DNA of 64,000 bases from NCBI GenBank assembly GCA_949283955.1, contig CASDUP010000008.1:62001-126000 (forward strand), in the 5' to 3' direction. Of the stretch, positions 44,585-54,767 are shown piece by piece. The position numbers were made by a program, and so were the translations under genes. The DNA is from an uncultured Verrucomicrobiota bacterium. GTDB lineage: Bacteria > Verrucomicrobiota > Verrucomicrobiia > Opitutales > Intestinicryptomonadaceae. Position 1 is the first letter of the stretch. The number at the start of each line of letters is the position of its first letter. The notes below the pieces were generated by a model that did not search any database, was not told where the DNA came from, and saw nothing but the letters and a program-made list of their open reading frames with translations.

Positions 44585-46330
44585 ATGGGATCCGATTTTT
44601 CAAGCGAGTTTTTCGACAGGGAGAAGGAGAGGAAGCCCGAATTTTTTATTCCCATGCTTCCTGTTTTGGCGGCGCTTGCCCTGTCTTACGGAATTGCTTC
44701 TTCGGCGGAGTTCCTGAGGAATTTTAAGGAGGCCTTCGCATGCTTGGGGGCGGCATTTTTGACGGTTTCGTTTTGGCTGAGGTTTTCGTTTCCAAAATGG
44801 AGGTTTTTCGGTCCAGCGGAAAACTACCGTGAATATTCCGCAATTGTCAGATACTCTCAGATTGTTCTACCTTCGCTTGCGGTGTTTTTTGCGGGAATTT
44901 GGTATTGGTTTTTGAGATCGAACGAAAATCCCCTTCCAAACGCAGCCCCAACCGACGCAAATATCAGGCTGAGAATTCTCGACGTGTCGCGAGGGGAAAA
45001 CGGATTGTACGGGCTGGGAATAATCGAAAAAATTTCGCCGGAGATTTTGAAACCCTGCGAAGGTGCCAAGGCATGGTATTCGCTTCGCTCGAACGTGGAG
45101 TTGGTGGCTTCCCAGCTAGTTGAAATGTCCGGTTTTATTTATCCGTCGGATTTTTACTTCGAATTTCCGCTTCCAAAAGATCCTGAAAAACGCGCGAACA
45201 GGTTGAAGGAGAGGGAAAAAAACAGGCTTTTTGCAAGGCATCTTTCCGCAATAGGAGCTGACTTTAAAGTTTCCGCTTCCGAGTTTAAGGTTATTGAGAG
45301 GGAAACGCGGCTAGAAAGTTTTTTTTCTGGGGCAAGGAAGTACATGCAAGAATCGCTTTCCGCGTTTCCGGTTGATGGTTTTGGCGAAACTCTTGCGGCG
45401 AAGACCTACAGGGGAATGATTCTCGGTGATAAGGGAGAGCTTACGAGGGAGCAGAAGGAGGATTTTATCGAGACAGGAACGATGCATGTGTTTGCGATAA
45501 GCGGAATGCATGTCGGATTTGCCGCGGCAGCCCTGGCTTTGGTACCTCTTGCTTTAGGTTTTGGCAGATTGGGAAGCGCGGCGGTAGTTCTTCCGGTTTT
45601 GCTCGTCTATGTTTGCGCGTGCGGAGCAAGGCCGTCTGCTATGAGGGCGTTTTTGATGATAGCGTTCGTGTGGTTGGCTCCGATTGTATTTAGAAAGACG
45701 GGAACGTACGCGGCTTTGGTTTTGTCGGCTGTAATAGCTCTCGTTTGGAATCCGTCTCTTTTGATGGATTCGGGATTTGTGCTGTCTTACGGAGTGGTTT
45801 TGGCAATCATTATATACGGAGTGCCGCTCTCGTTTGAAATTCTTTCGAGAATTTCCTATCTGGCATACGTTCCGAAAAAAATAAGAACTCCATTCGAGAA
45901 ATTTTCTCTTGTCGTTTTGACGTTTCTTGTGGTGTCTGTTTGCATGGGATTTTCGGCGGCGGTGGCGGGGGCACCGCTTACGGCGCACTTTTTCGCCTAC
46001 GCCACTCCGCTCTCGGCGATATATTCCCCTCTTTTTACTCTCGGGGCGGAGATAGCGGTCGTATGCGGATTTGCTGGGTTCGCGCTTCCGGACGCCTTGT
46101 CTGGATTCTTAAATCTGATTGGCTCAGGGGCGGTGTGGCTGATGTCGGAAAGCGCCAAATTCGGAGTGGGTCTTTCCATTCCAAATGAATTGGAAATATT
46201 CAGCGGTTGGCTTGCCGCGGGGGCATATTTGGCTTTTATAGCATCGGCGGCGTTGCTGCGGAAGGGGAGATTTTTGCTGCCTCCGATTATTGGAATTGGA
46301 GCGACGGCATTATTGGCATGGATAAATTGA
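44585..46330 (+). CDS. ComEC/Rec2-family DNA-uptake channel protein (no metallo-hydrolase domain)
   Basis: 581 residues. N-terminal helices, then a DUF4131-like OB region (LRILDVSRGENGLYGLGIIE), then the competence domain with GTMHVFAISGMHVGFAAAAL and VCACGARPSAMRAFLMIAF. ComEC forms the inner-membrane channel for single-stranded DNA in natural transformation. The C-terminal metallo-beta-lactamase domain of many ComEC proteins is missing; the protein stops after the last helix. Its stop overlaps the tilS start. Confidence 0.87.
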   Translation: MGSDFSSEFFDREKERKPEFFIPMLPVLAALALSYGIASSAEFLRNFKEAFACLGAAFLTVSFWLRFSFPKWRFFGPAENYREYSAIVRYSQIVLPSLAVFFAGIWYWFLRSNENPLPNAAPTDANIRLRILDVSRGENGLYGLGIIEKISPEILKPCEGAKAWYSLRSNVELVASQLVEMSGFIYPSDFYFEFPLPKDPEKRANRLKEREKNRLFARHLSAIGADFKVSASEFKVIERETRLESFFSGARKYMQESLSAFPVDGFGETLAAKTYRGMILGDKGELTREQKEDFIETGTMHVFAISGMHVGFAAAALALVPLALGFGRLGSAAVVLPVLLVYVCACGARPSAMRAFLMIAFVWLAPIVFRKTGTYAALVLSAVIALVWNPSLLMDSGFVLSYGVVLAIIIYGVPLSFEILSRISYLAYVPKKIRTPFEKFSLVVLTFLVVSVCMGFSAAVAGAPLTAHFFAYATPLSAIYSPLFTLGAEIAVVCGFAGFALPDALSGFLNLIGSGAVWLMSESAKFGVGLSIPNELEIFSGWLAAGAYLAFIASAALLRKGRFLLPPIIGIGATALLAWIN

Positions 46331-47760
46331 TTATGTCGGCAAAACAAAAAATGTTGGAATTTTCAAATAGGTTGAAGAATTTTTCCGTGAACTTTTCGGA
46401 GACTGGGAGGCTTTTGTCCGAGGGGAAAAAGCTTGGGATAGCATGTTCTGGGGGGGCCGATTCCATGTTCCTGCTTTGTTCAGTTCTGGCGAAGTTTTGC
46501 AATAGAAAGGATCAATTTTTGGTTTTGCATTTTAACCATCGTGTGAGGTCGGACTCCGACTTGGACGAATTGCACGTGAAAAATTTTTGCTTGGAAGAGG
46601 GTGTGAAATTCGTTTCCGGAAGGCCCGACAAAGCCATTCGAAAAAAGAGCGAAGAAGAGTTTCGAAAAATGCGCGGAAAGTTTTTCAAAAAATGCTTCAG
46701 GGAGGAAAAATTGTCCGCAATATTGCAGGGGCACCATGCTGGCGATGCCCGGGAAACTTTTTTGATGAGGGCCATGAGGGGTTCCGGACTGGAAGGTTTG
46801 AGGGCTCCACGGGAGGACGGAGAGCTGGACGGAGTGAGGTTTTTGCGCCCTCTTTTGGGAGTGGAAAAGTCGGACATGAAGGAGGCCCTTTTAAAAAGCG
46901 GAATTTCATGGAGGGAGGATTCATCTAATTCCGAAGCAGAGTTTTTCAGAAACAGAGTCAGGAACATTTTGATTCCAGAGATGGAAAAAATTTCGCCTCT
47001 GCCCTTGAAAAAGTGCATGGCGCGAACCAGAAAACTTTTAATAGAGGATTCCGATTTTATTCTGAAAGTTCTTTCCTGCGAGACGAAGCAAGACGGAAGG
47101 GGAATAGTCGCAAGCCGGAAGGTTCTGGAAAATGCGGCTCTTTTGAGAAGGGCGGTGGCGGGCGTTTTGTCGGGCAAAGTTTCAAATTTCGGATTCTCGG
47201 ATTGGTTCGTGGAAAAAATTCTTGGAAATCCAAACTCTATGCTCAAAGCAAGCGCGGGAGCGGGATTTGCAGTTTACGAACCGCTTCGTGGAAAGAAATC
47301 TGGTAGAATATCCTTCGAGCAGGCCGCTTCAAAGACCCCTTCGGATAATTCGAATATTGTCAGGCTTGCGGAGGGAAGAAACAAGTTGCCGGACGGCTCG
47401 GAAATAACCGTTCGCAAAAAGGCTCTTTCGGGGCGCCTGAGAGGGAAAATTTTTAGGGGAGAAGTCGACGACTCGTCGAGGGTGTACCTTTCGGAGTCGG
47501 CGGGGGAAAAAGGATTTTTTGCGCGTTTTGCCCGAGTGGGGGATTCTTACGTTCCTCTTCGCGGAAAGTCGGAGAGGGGAGTTTCAAAAATGTTGGCTGC
47601 AAAAAAAATCTCCTCTTTAAAACGAAATAAGATTCCGAGGGTCTTAATAGGAGAAGGCAAAATAGCATGGGTTCCAAATCTTCCTCCGGCGGATTTTGCG
47701 GCGGTGGAGGAAGGGGATTCCTTCGCATTTGAATTGACCTTTACTCCAACTATTTCCTAA
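46318..47760 (+). CDS. tilS: tRNA(Ile)-lysidine synthase
   Basis: 480 residues. Converts C34 of the CAU-anticodon tRNA-Ile to lysidine. PP-loop motif SGGADSMFLL, then LHFNHRVRSDSDLDE, GHHAGDARETFLMRAMRGSG and LRPLLGVEKSDMKE. The C-terminal half is poorly conserved, ending in a TilS-C-like SKMLAAKKISSLKRNKIPRV. Start at ATG 46318 overlaps the comEC stop by 13 bases; ATG 46333 is an alternative. Confidence 0.94.
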   Translation: MDKLIMSAKQKMLEFSNRLKNFSVNFSETGRLLSEGKKLGIACSGGADSMFLLCSVLAKFCNRKDQFLVLHFNHRVRSDSDLDELHVKNFCLEEGVKFVSGRPDKAIRKKSEEEFRKMRGKFFKKCFREEKLSAILQGHHAGDARETFLMRAMRGSGLEGLRAPREDGELDGVRFLRPLLGVEKSDMKEALLKSGISWREDSSNSEAEFFRNRVRNILIPEMEKISPLPLKKCMARTRKLLIEDSDFILKVLSCETKQDGRGIVASRKVLENAALLRRAVAGVLSGKVSNFGFSDWFVEKILGNPNSMLKASAGAGFAVYEPLRGKKSGRISFEQAASKTPSDNSNIVRLAEGRNKLPDGSEITVRKKALSGRLRGKIFRGEVDDSSRVYLSESAGEKGFFARFARVGDSYVPLRGKSERGVSKMLAAKKISSLKRNKIPRVLIGEGKIAWVPNLPPADFAAVEEGDSFAFELTFTPTIS

Positions 47761-47776
47761 ATTTCCGCTTTTGCAA

Positions 47777-49762
47777 ATGAACGATAAAAAGTTGAACAAA
47801 TTCGCGACAAGGCCACTGTTTGTATGGATAGCGATAATAGCGGCGATAGTGTTGCTGATGAATTTTAACGGCAATGCGTCCTCGAAAATCCAACAGATAG
47901 ACGTTAGGCAGTTGCAGAATCTCGCTTCGTCCGGCAGTCTGGTGGAAATATCTGTAAAGAACGTTCCCGAATCCGGCAAGGATTGGTATGTAATAGACGG
48001 GAAGATGAGAAATCCCCTCGCCGGAAGCGAAGGTGCACCCGCGGAAACTCCCAAGACTTTGGATTTTCGGTTCGACGGTAGAATTACCGACGACATCTAC
48101 AAGCAGCTGGTCGATCCAAAATCTACATGGAAGATAAAAGAGATTCCTTCGGGTTCCATTTTCGGAAATATTCTGATGAACGTGGTTCCGATGCTGTTGA
48201 TATTCGGGCTGCTGTACTTTTTGTTTGTACGCCAGATGCGTTCTGCGGGCAGGGGAGCCATGGACTTTGGGAAGAGCAGGGCTCGGCTCTTGTCTCCCCA
48301 GGGGGACAAAGTGACGTTTAAAGATGTTGCAGGCTGCGAGGAGTCCAAAGAAGAAGTGGCGGAGATAGTCGAATTTTTAAAGAATCCGAAAAGGTTTCAG
48401 GATATTGGGGCGAGAATTCCCAAAGGAGTTTTGATGGTCGGTCCTCCCGGAACGGGAAAGACTCTTTTGGCGAGAGCGGTAGCCGGAGAGGCCGATGTTC
48501 CATTCTTTTCGATTAGCGGTTCGGATTTTGTAGAGATGTTTGTGGGAGTAGGTTCGGCGAGGGTCCGGGACATGTTCGACCAGGCGAGAAAGAGCGCGCC
48601 GTGCCTTGTTTTCATAGACGAAATAGACGCCGTGGGCCGCCAGAGGGGTGCCGGAATGGGCAATGGAAACGACGAGAGGGAGCAGACTTTAAATTCGCTT
48701 CTTGTGGAGATGGACGGCTTCGACAACAAGACGGGAGTCATTGTGATAGCCGCCACGAACCGTCCCGACGTTTTGGATAGCGCGCTACTTAGGGCGGGGC
48801 GTTTCGACAGGCAGGTTGTCATAGATCTTCCCGACGTGAAGGGAAGGGAGGAAATACTGAAGGTCCATGCCAAGAAAGTAAAATTAGACGAAAGCGTGGA
48901 TTTGTCGAGGGTGGCGAGAATGACTGCGGGCTGCTCCGGAGCGGACTTGGCGAATCTTCTAAACGAGGGAGCAATAATAGCAGCCCGTCGCAAGGAGAGC
49001 AAAGTAAGTGCCAAAGATCTGGACGAGGCAAGGGACAAGGCGTTCTTCGGAAGGGAGAGGAAAAAGATAATGGACGCGAAGGAGCGCCGGCTTACCGCGT
49101 ACCACGAAGCCGGTCACGCCCTCGTTCAGGCCGTTATAGACGACGGAAAATTGCCAATCCACAAAGTCACCATTATTCCGAGAGGGCAGAGTTTGGGCTC
49201 GACGATGTTTATTCCGTCGAAGGATATTCTGATGGAGTCGAAAAAATCCCTGCTGGACAATATATGCACGAGCCTTGGCGGGCGCGCGGCCGAGGAGGTC
49301 GAGTTTGGAGAAATTACCAACGGTGCGGCAGGGGACATACAGCAGGCCACGAAGATAGCGCGCAAGATGGTTTGCGATTGGGGCATGAGTTCGCTCGGTC
49401 CCGTAGCCTACGGGGGGAACCAAGAGCATATTTTCCTCGGACGCGAAATAGCCCGGGACAAGCGCTTCAGCGACGAAACTGCCCGTCTGATAGACAGGGA
49501 GATTTCGTTCATCGTGGAGGGTGAATTGGAGAGGGCCCGCAAAATCGTCTCTGAGAACAAGGACAAGCTCGACGCGATTGTGGAGGAGCTGCTCAAGAAC
49601 GAGACGATAGACGGATCCGTCGTGTACAAGATTGTTCTTGGCAGGGAGATAGAGGATGGAGCCAATTCTTTCGCCTCGTCAAAAACCGCTGAGGCGTCAA
49701 AAGGGGAAAATCCGCAAGAAGGCGTCGATCCTTTCCCGGCTGAAACAAGCGGAGAAGAGTAG
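47777..49762 (+). CDS. ftsH: ATP-dependent zinc metalloprotease FtsH
   Basis: 661 residues. Two N-terminal transmembrane helices ([15 protein letters not shown] and [19 protein letters not shown]) around a periplasmic domain, then AAA+ domain with Walker A GPPGTGKT, pore motif, Walker [17 protein letters not shown], the second region of homology, and the zinc site HEAGH. Membrane protein quality control. The tilS-ftsH order is conserved in many bacteria. Confidence 0.98.
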   Translation: MNDKKLNKFATRPLFVWIAIIAAIVLLMNFNGNASSKIQQIDVRQLQNLASSGSLVEISVKNVPESGKDWYVIDGKMRNPLAGSEGAPAETPKTLDFRFDGRITDDIYKQLVDPKSTWKIKEIPSGSIFGNILMNVVPMLLIFGLLYFLFVRQMRSAGRGAMDFGKSRARLLSPQGDKVTFKDVAGCEESKEEVAEIVEFLKNPKRFQDIGARIPKGVLMVGPPGTGKTLLARAVAGEADVPFFSISGSDFVEMFVGVGSARVRDMFDQARKSAPCLVFIDEIDAVGRQRGAGMGNGNDEREQTLNSLLVEMDGFDNKTGVIVIAATNRPDVLDSALLRAGRFDRQVVIDLPDVKGREEILKVHAKKVKLDESVDLSRVARMTAGCSGADLANLLNEGAIIAARRKESKVSAKDLDEARDKAFFGRERKKIMDAKERRLTAYHEAGHALVQAVIDDGKLPIHKVTIIPRGQSLGSTMFIPSKDILMESKKSLLDNICTSLGGRAAEEVEFGEITNGAAGDIQQATKIARKMVCDWGMSSLGPVAYGGNQEHIFLGREIARDKRFSDETARLIDREISFIVEGELERARKIVSENKDKLDAIVEELLKNETIDGSVVYKIVLGREIEDGANSFASSKTAEASKGENPQEGVDPFPAETSGEE

Positions 49763-49764
49763 AA

Positions 49765-49799
49765 AAAAGGCGCGCCGGTTTTTGGCGCGCCTTTTTTTT
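49765..49799 (+). terminator. Intrinsic terminator of ftsH
   Basis: GGCGCGCC palindromic stem pair separated by GGTTTTT, with A and T flanks. Confidence 0.93.
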
Positions 49800-49913
49800 G
49801 CGGATAAAAGAGCTGCTGTTTGCCGAAATAATTTTTGGAGAATCTTTTTCTGGATTGAAAAACAGATGTATGCGTTTTTCTTTTTGCAGCTAAGTTTTTT
49901 GCGGGTTAAAAAA

Positions 49914-52376
49914 CTAAGCGTTTTTGCGCTTCTTTGTGAAATCGAATTTTATTTCCCCTCTTTCGTCGAACATCAATGAGGCGGAAAATTTCTTTCCGGT
50001 TCTCTTCGAGATGAAATTCGATATTATCGGGGTGCGGCCCTCCTTCGAGAGAGCTTCGAGTTCGGCCTTTGTCACCACGTGGGAAAGCATCACCTTGCCG
50101 AGCCTAAACGAGCAGTTCTTTTCGGGTTTCGAAGGGCTTGAGCACACGTAGGCGTTTGAAGTCTCGTAAAGCATTCCGTCCTTGCAGGAGCACAGTCCGA
50201 GCACAGATTTCGGGCACGGTCCCACGGGAGTTGCCTTCGACAAATCGTCCTCTTGCGGCTCGTTGGGATCGCTGTTGAATTGGAACTTTACCGCGTAGTT
50301 TTCGTCGAGCTTCAGGGAGGCGGCGTAGGGCTTGCCCTTCTTGCTCCTAAATCCCTCTAGAGGTCCAACCCTGCCGTTTTTGACAAGTTCGCGGACCTCG
50401 TCGGCGGTTATCTTCCGGTTCCCTATCGTTTTGTAAATCGTGAATTTTCCGTCGCGCGATTTGTACGCCCTGTATGTTTCGAGCAGATTCTGGCCGTCGG
50501 TGGGGCTAGGAATGTCCGTTTCGTGCGTTTCGACGTCGTCTTCGGTAAAGTTTTTCGCCTTATCGACTATGCGCGCGGTAAGATCTTCTATTCCCCTCAT
50601 GAATTCGTTTCGGGTGAGCTTGCCGTGCTCTATCTGCCTGAGCTTGTACTCCCATTCCCCCGTCATCGCCGGGCTTGTGAGGGCGTCTATTCCCACTATA
50701 TCAAGAAATTTTATTATGCTCTCCGCGCGCGGAGTTGGAAGAAGTTCCCTGCGGTCGCGTTCGACGAACTTGTGCAATATGAGAGTCTCTATTATTTGGG
50801 CGCGCGTTGCGGGAGTTCCGAGGCCTTTTTCCTTCATCGCCTCCGCAAGCTCCTCGTCGTCGAGCAGCTTTCCAGCGCCCTCCATAGCCGACAATAGCGT
50901 GGCTTCGGTGTAGCGTGCGGGCGGGCGTGTGGATTCCTCTTTCATTCCGGCTGAAATTAGGTCCGCCTTGTTTTCCCCGCTCTTTAGAGCTGGCATCGAC
51001 GAGCTTTCCGCGGCGGTTTTCTCGTAAACTTCCATCCAGCCCGCCGAACGCATGACCTTGCCTTCCGTCTTGAAGGTGTTTTCTCCCACTTCGGACATTC
51101 TTACCGTTACGTCGAAAGTGGCTTCGGGATAGAATGCGGCTATAAATCTGCGGGCTATCATGTCGTAGATTTTTCTCTCGTCCTCCTGCAATTTTTTGGG
51201 GGACAGATCCGTGGGTATTATCGCGAAGTGGTCGCTCACCTGGGACGAGTCGAATATCCGCTTTCCCGCTTTGGAAACCAACTTTTCGTCCAAGACTTTT
51301 TTAGCGAATTTGGAATAGTCTTCCCCCAGAGACGAAAGAGTCCTTTCAACCGTTTCGCGGTAGTCGTTGGGAAGGGCCCGCGAATCCGTTCTCGGATAGG
51401 TTATAAGCTTGTGCTTTTCGTAGAGGGATTGAGCTATTCCCAAGGTCCTGTTTGCCGAAAACGAAAAACGATTGTTCGCCTCCCTTTGGAGGGTGGTCAA
51501 ATCGTACAGCCTGGGTGCGCTCTGCTTGCTTAAGGTTTTCTTTTCGCTAACTTTGGCTATCCCTATCTCGCGAGTTTGGCGCAATATCCTTTCGGCATCG
51601 TCATGGAGCCAAATTCTGTCGGCCTTGTCGTCGGGATTTTTTTCAGAAGCCTTGAAATCTCCCTTCACGTACACGCCTTCGTACTCTCCGTTTTCCACTC
51701 TGAACTTGGCGCATATCTTCCAATACGTTCTCGGCTTGAAATTTTGTATCTCGCGCTCCCTTGCCACTATCATTGCGAGAGTGGGAGTCTGAACCCTTCC
51801 TATGCTAGCGAGATTTTTCCCCTTCGAGCCGTACATTCTCGAAGTCACGGCCCTCGTGCCGTTAATTCCAAGAAGCCAATCGGATTCGCTTCTGCATCTT
51901 GCGGCGTCCTGAAGGGGGAGCATTTCGTCGGAACTCTTCAAGTTTGCGAAGGCCTCGCGAATGGAGTCGGGAGTCATGGACGAAACCCACAGGCGCTTGT
52001 AGGGAAGCTTGCACTTTAGCGCTTCGTAAATGTAAACGAATATCAATTCTCCCTCGCGGCCGGCGTCGCAGGCATTTATCAGCCCGTCGATGTCGCTTCT
52101 GGAAACCAGTTTTTTTAGGGAGGAAAGCTTTGCCTTAGTCTTTTCTATCGGCTTTAGCTTGAACTTGGGCGGAATTATCGGAAGGTTGGCGAGCGACCAG
52201 CGGGCATATTTTTTGTCTATGTCAGCAGGCATGTTCAACTCCACGAGGTGACCGAGCGCGGAAGTTATTACGAAGTCGCCGTTCTCATAGTACTCTTCGT
52301 GTTTCTTCGCGTTTCCGAGAACTTTCGCTATGTCGGCGGCAACCGACGGCTTTTCTGCTATGATAAGTTTTTTCAT
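49914..52376 (-). CDS. topB: DNA topoisomerase III (type IA)
   Basis: 820 residues from the ATG at 52376 (MKKLIIAEKPSVA is the canonical start; the longer open frame upstream has no domain). TOPRIM domain with ITSALGHLVEL and NACDAGREGELIF, active-site Tyr in KLITYPRTDSRALP, SIGRVQTPTLAMI, and KGLGTPATRAQIIETL. The C-terminus has a topo C-terminal repeat (KRTGKKFSASLMFDERGE) and a Cys-bearing segment (CPKSVLGLCSCKDG). Relaxes or decatenates DNA. Confidence 0.96.
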   Translation of the reverse strand: MKKLIIAEKPSVAADIAKVLGNAKKHEEYYENGDFVITSALGHLVELNMPADIDKKYARWSLANLPIIPPKFKLKPIEKTKAKLSSLKKLVSRSDIDGLINACDAGREGELIFVYIYEALKCKLPYKRLWVSSMTPDSIREAFANLKSSDEMLPLQDAARCRSESDWLLGINGTRAVTSRMYGSKGKNLASIGRVQTPTLAMIVAREREIQNFKPRTYWKICAKFRVENGEYEGVYVKGDFKASEKNPDDKADRIWLHDDAERILRQTREIGIAKVSEKKTLSKQSAPRLYDLTTLQREANNRFSFSANRTLGIAQSLYEKHKLITYPRTDSRALPNDYRETVERTLSSLGEDYSKFAKKVLDEKLVSKAGKRIFDSSQVSDHFAIIPTDLSPKKLQEDERKIYDMIARRFIAAFYPEATFDVTVRMSEVGENTFKTEGKVMRSAGWMEVYEKTAAESSSMPALKSGENKADLISAGMKEESTRPPARYTEATLLSAMEGAGKLLDDEELAEAMKEKGLGTPATRAQIIETLILHKFVERDRRELLPTPRAESIIKFLDIVGIDALTSPAMTGEWEYKLRQIEHGKLTRNEFMRGIEDLTARIVDKAKNFTEDDVETHETDIPSPTDGQNLLETYRAYKSRDGKFTIYKTIGNRKITADEVRELVKNGRVGPLEGFRSKKGKPYAASLKLDENYAVKFQFNSDPNEPQEDDLSKATPVGPCPKSVLGLCSCKDGMLYETSNAYVCSSPSKPEKNCSFRLGKVMLSHVVTKAELEALSKEGRTPIISNFISKRTGKKFSASLMFDERGEIKFDFTKKRKNA

Positions 52377-52458
52377 CTGATCGAGGTGTGAGAACATCGC
52401 GCGGCCGTCCGCTCGGCGCGCGAAAAACGCTCCTTTTTTTATCGCCACTTTGCGCAAA

Positions 52459-52484
52459 CGCCTCCCTCTTAAAAAAGGGAGGCG
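52459..52484 (-). terminator. Terminator-like hairpin between the aminotransferase and topB genes
   Basis: CGCCTCCCT with its complement, loop of T/A, 22 bases past the aminotransferase stop on the minus strand. The following T run is short (TTT), so termination may be partial. Confidence 0.6.
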
Positions 52485-52505
52485 CCCCGCGGAAAACATT
52501 CGCCC

Positions 52506-53594
52506 CTACGCCATCTTTCCAATGTATTTAGGAAGAATGGCGTCTATGTTGTCGGTAAGCTCCTTCATAGTTTCGGGAGTTTCGTCTCCCATGTTAGAAA
52601 TGCGGAACGTCTTGCCTTTGAGCTTTCCGTATCCGCCGTTGAAAACCATGTTATAGTTGTCCTTCAAGTCTTTCAAGAGCGCCGGCACGTCGACCTTCAG
52701 GGTGTTGTCGAAGCAGTTGAGAGTTACGGATCCGTACTTTTCCTCGGGGAAGAGTTTGAATCCCTTTTCGAATCCCCACTCGCGAACCTGCTTGTTAGTG
52801 GCCGCGTGGCGGGCATAGCGGTTCTCGAGTCCCTCCTCGAAAATTTCGTCGATTTTGCTCTTGAGGGCGTAGATTAAGGAAATTACCGGAGTAGAGGGAG
52901 TCTGGAACTTCTGCATGTTTTTCTCAAACTCGAGAAAATCGAAATAATATCCCCTTCCTTCAACCTTGGAGGCCCTATCCAAAGCCCGCTTTGAAACGCT
53001 CACAAAAGACAGTCCGGGCGGAATTGCCAAAGCCTTTTGGCAACCGGTTATCATGACGTCTATTCCAAGCTCGTCCTTCTTTATAGGAAGTGCGGAGAAG
53101 GAGCTGACAGTGTCGACTATAGAAATCACGTCGGGATACTTTTTCAAAACCTCCGATATGGCTTGTATGTCGCTCATGGTACCGGTGGAGGTTTCGTTGT
53201 GGATTATCGTGACCGAGTCGTATTTGCCCGTGGACAATTCCTTGTCCAAAGCCTCCGGATCGACCGGCTTTCCCCATTCAAACGACAAAAATCCGGCGTT
53301 CTTTCCGCATCTTTTCGAAACGTCGTACCACTTGTCCGAAAAGGAGCCGTTCCCGCAGTTGAGCACTCCTTTTTCGCACACGTTGCGAATGGCCCCCTCC
53401 ATCACTCCCCACGAGGAGCTCGTGCTCAAATATACGGGATCTTTCGTGTAAAACAGCTCGCGAAGCTTGGGTTCCACGTATTCCACGATAGCCGTGAAAT
53501 CCTTGCTCCTGTGTCCCACTATGGGTTCTGCCATAGCCTTGTAGGTTCTGTCGGAGACCTGTACGGGACCCGGAATAAACAATTTGTATGCCAT
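52506..53594 (-). CDS. Class V PLP-dependent aminotransferase (alanine/serine-glyoxylate type)
   Basis: 362 residues. N-terminal LFIPGPVQVSDRTYKAMAEP and GHRSKDF are signatures of the alanine-glyoxylate/serine-pyruvate/phosphonate aminotransferase group; the PLP-lysine is in MITGCQKALAIPPGLSF. The C-terminal GKLKGKTFRISNMGDETPE binds substrate carboxylate. Could be serine-glyoxylate, a SerC-like or a 2-aminoethylphosphonate enzyme; the sequence alone does not decide. Follows panD on the same strand. Confidence 0.88.
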   Translation of the reverse strand: MAYKLFIPGPVQVSDRTYKAMAEPIVGHRSKDFTAIVEYVEPKLRELFYTKDPVYLSTSSSWGVMEGAIRNVCEKGVLNCGNGSFSDKWYDVSKRCGKNAGFLSFEWGKPVDPEALDKELSTGKYDSVTIIHNETSTGTMSDIQAISEVLKKYPDVISIVDTVSSFSALPIKKDELGIDVMITGCQKALAIPPGLSFVSVSKRALDRASKVEGRGYYFDFLEFEKNMQKFQTPSTPVISLIYALKSKIDEIFEEGLENRYARHAATNKQVREWGFEKGFKLFPEEKYGSVTLNCFDNTLKVDVPALLKDLKDNYNMVFNGGYGKLKGKTFRISNMGDETPETMKELTDNIDAILPKYIGKMA

Positions 53595-53634
53595 ATTCTT
53601 TCGTATTGATGTTGTTGTCTGGAAAACGTGACAG

Positions 53635-53652
53635 CCCGCGAGATTTCGCGGG
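53635..53652 (-). terminator. Hairpin between panD and the aminotransferase gene
   Basis: CCCGCGA with TCGCGGG, 4-base loop, 10 bases past the panD stop. T run is modest on the minus strand, so it may be a weak terminator or attenuator. Confidence 0.5.
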
Positions 53653-53661
53653 AGCCGAGTT

Positions 53662-54039
53662 TTATTTTTTTGAAATGGGATTTAACGCCTTTACTATTTT
53701 CGAATTTCTTTCCGAAAGCGTTATGGTGCGCGGTTTGTGGCTTGCCGCGTCCTTTTCGTCGACCTGCGCAAACGACATAATCACTAGCAGATCTCCGTTT
53801 TTTCCCATGTGGGCGGCCGCCCCCCTCAGGGAAATAGTTTTGCTTCCGCGCTCGGCGGGTATGGCGTAGGTCTCGAACCTGTTTCCGTTCGATATGTTCC
53901 CCACGAGAATTTTTTCGTAGGGAAGCATTCCCACGGCATCCATAAGATCCAAATCTATGCCGAGAGAGCCCTCGTAATCGACCCGCGTTTCGGTGACGCA
54001 GGCACGCAGAAGTTTGGACTTTAATAAAGTGATAAGCAT
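53662..54039 (-). CDS. panD: Aspartate 1-decarboxylase
   Basis: 125 residues. Makes beta-alanine for pantothenate. The protein is self-cleaved between Gly24 and Ser25 (YEGSLGID), and Ser25 becomes the pyruvoyl group, exactly at the canonical position. NISNGNRFETYAI and GAAAHMGKNGDLLVIMSFA match the family. Standard length. Confidence 0.97.
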   Translation of the reverse strand: MLITLLKSKLLRACVTETRVDYEGSLGIDLDLMDAVGMLPYEKILVGNISNGNRFETYAIPAERGSKTISLRGAAAHMGKNGDLLVIMSFAQVDEKDAASHKPRTITLSERNSKIVKALNPISKK

Positions 54040-54120
54040 TGTCGAGATGTGCCCCTCCGTCTTGATTTTGTGTAATTCGTCAGAGATATTACGCCGAAAA
54101 AACCTGTCAACATAATAAAT

Positions 54121-54621
54121 TTACGCTTCAGATTTTTTGCCGCTACTTGCTATATTGCCGAAAGATCCAAAAATTTTTTCATTTAGCCTCAGGAATTCTT
54201 CCCCGAAGGGATATTTCTCCAAAACCGAAAAATCTGGAATTCCCATAAAGAACAGCGCCGCAAAAAGCGCCTCCGCCGAAGCGAGGCCTCCCTCCGGATC
54301 CTTGAATAGTTTGGAAGTTCTCGGATATGCGGTTTTCAGGGAGTTGGGAAGTCCCCTCGGAACGGGATTGCCGAATATTTTTCCCTTTATTTTAGGCAGA
54401 AGTCTCCATGTTCCGTCGAGTATCAAAAGGGGTCGGGAGGCGTCGGAGGGGGATATCTCCGGGGCTCCGAGCTCAAGCGACGTGAATCCGGTGGCGTCGA
54501 ACGAAAAACCGTCAACTGCCTTGAAAAATTCGAAATTTTTTCTTCCCCTCAATCCCCTCATGGAACATTTTTTTGCGCGTTCCCTGGGATGGGTTATTAC
54601 GGTTATTTTTATTTCTTCCAT
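54121..54621 (-). CDS. DTW/Tsr3-like aminocarboxypropyltransferase family protein
   Basis: 166 residues. Two features point to the DTW/Tsr3 SPOUT-related family, whose members add aminocarboxypropyl groups to RNA bases: the D-G-T-W motif in LLILDGTWRLLPKI and the end block LPNSLKTAYPRTSKLF, GGLASAEALFAALFFMG. The N-terminal HPRERAKKCSMRGL resembles a Cys-containing start seen in Tsr3-like proteins. Whether the target is rRNA (Tsr3) or tRNA (DTW/TapT) is not resolved. Divergent from lysS. Confidence 0.72.
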   Translation of the reverse strand: MEEIKITVITHPRERAKKCSMRGLRGRKNFEFFKAVDGFSFDATGFTSLELGAPEISPSDASRPLLILDGTWRLLPKIKGKIFGNPVPRGLPNSLKTAYPRTSKLFKDPEGGLASAEALFAALFFMGIPDFSVLEKYPFGEEFLRLNEKIFGSFGNIASSGKKSEA

Positions 54622-54767
54622 TGTTTTTGGAATTTTCGCCGTTTGTACAAAACTTTAGGAGATTTTTGGAGACTTTTTTCGAGCAGGTTAAAAAAGAATT
54701 GAGATTTATGCGAGATTTCGCAGTATCAATCGGTTTTTTAAGCTATCACTTTATAGGGATACTCAAA

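Noticed and set aside
52377-52499. Upstream part of the topB frame
   Set aside because: Basic low-complexity residues overlapping the hairpin region; topB begins MKKLIIAEKPS.
54573-54767. Upstream part of the lysS frame
   Set aside because: Overlaps the divergent DTW/Tsr3-like gene and lacks any domain; lysS starts at 54768.
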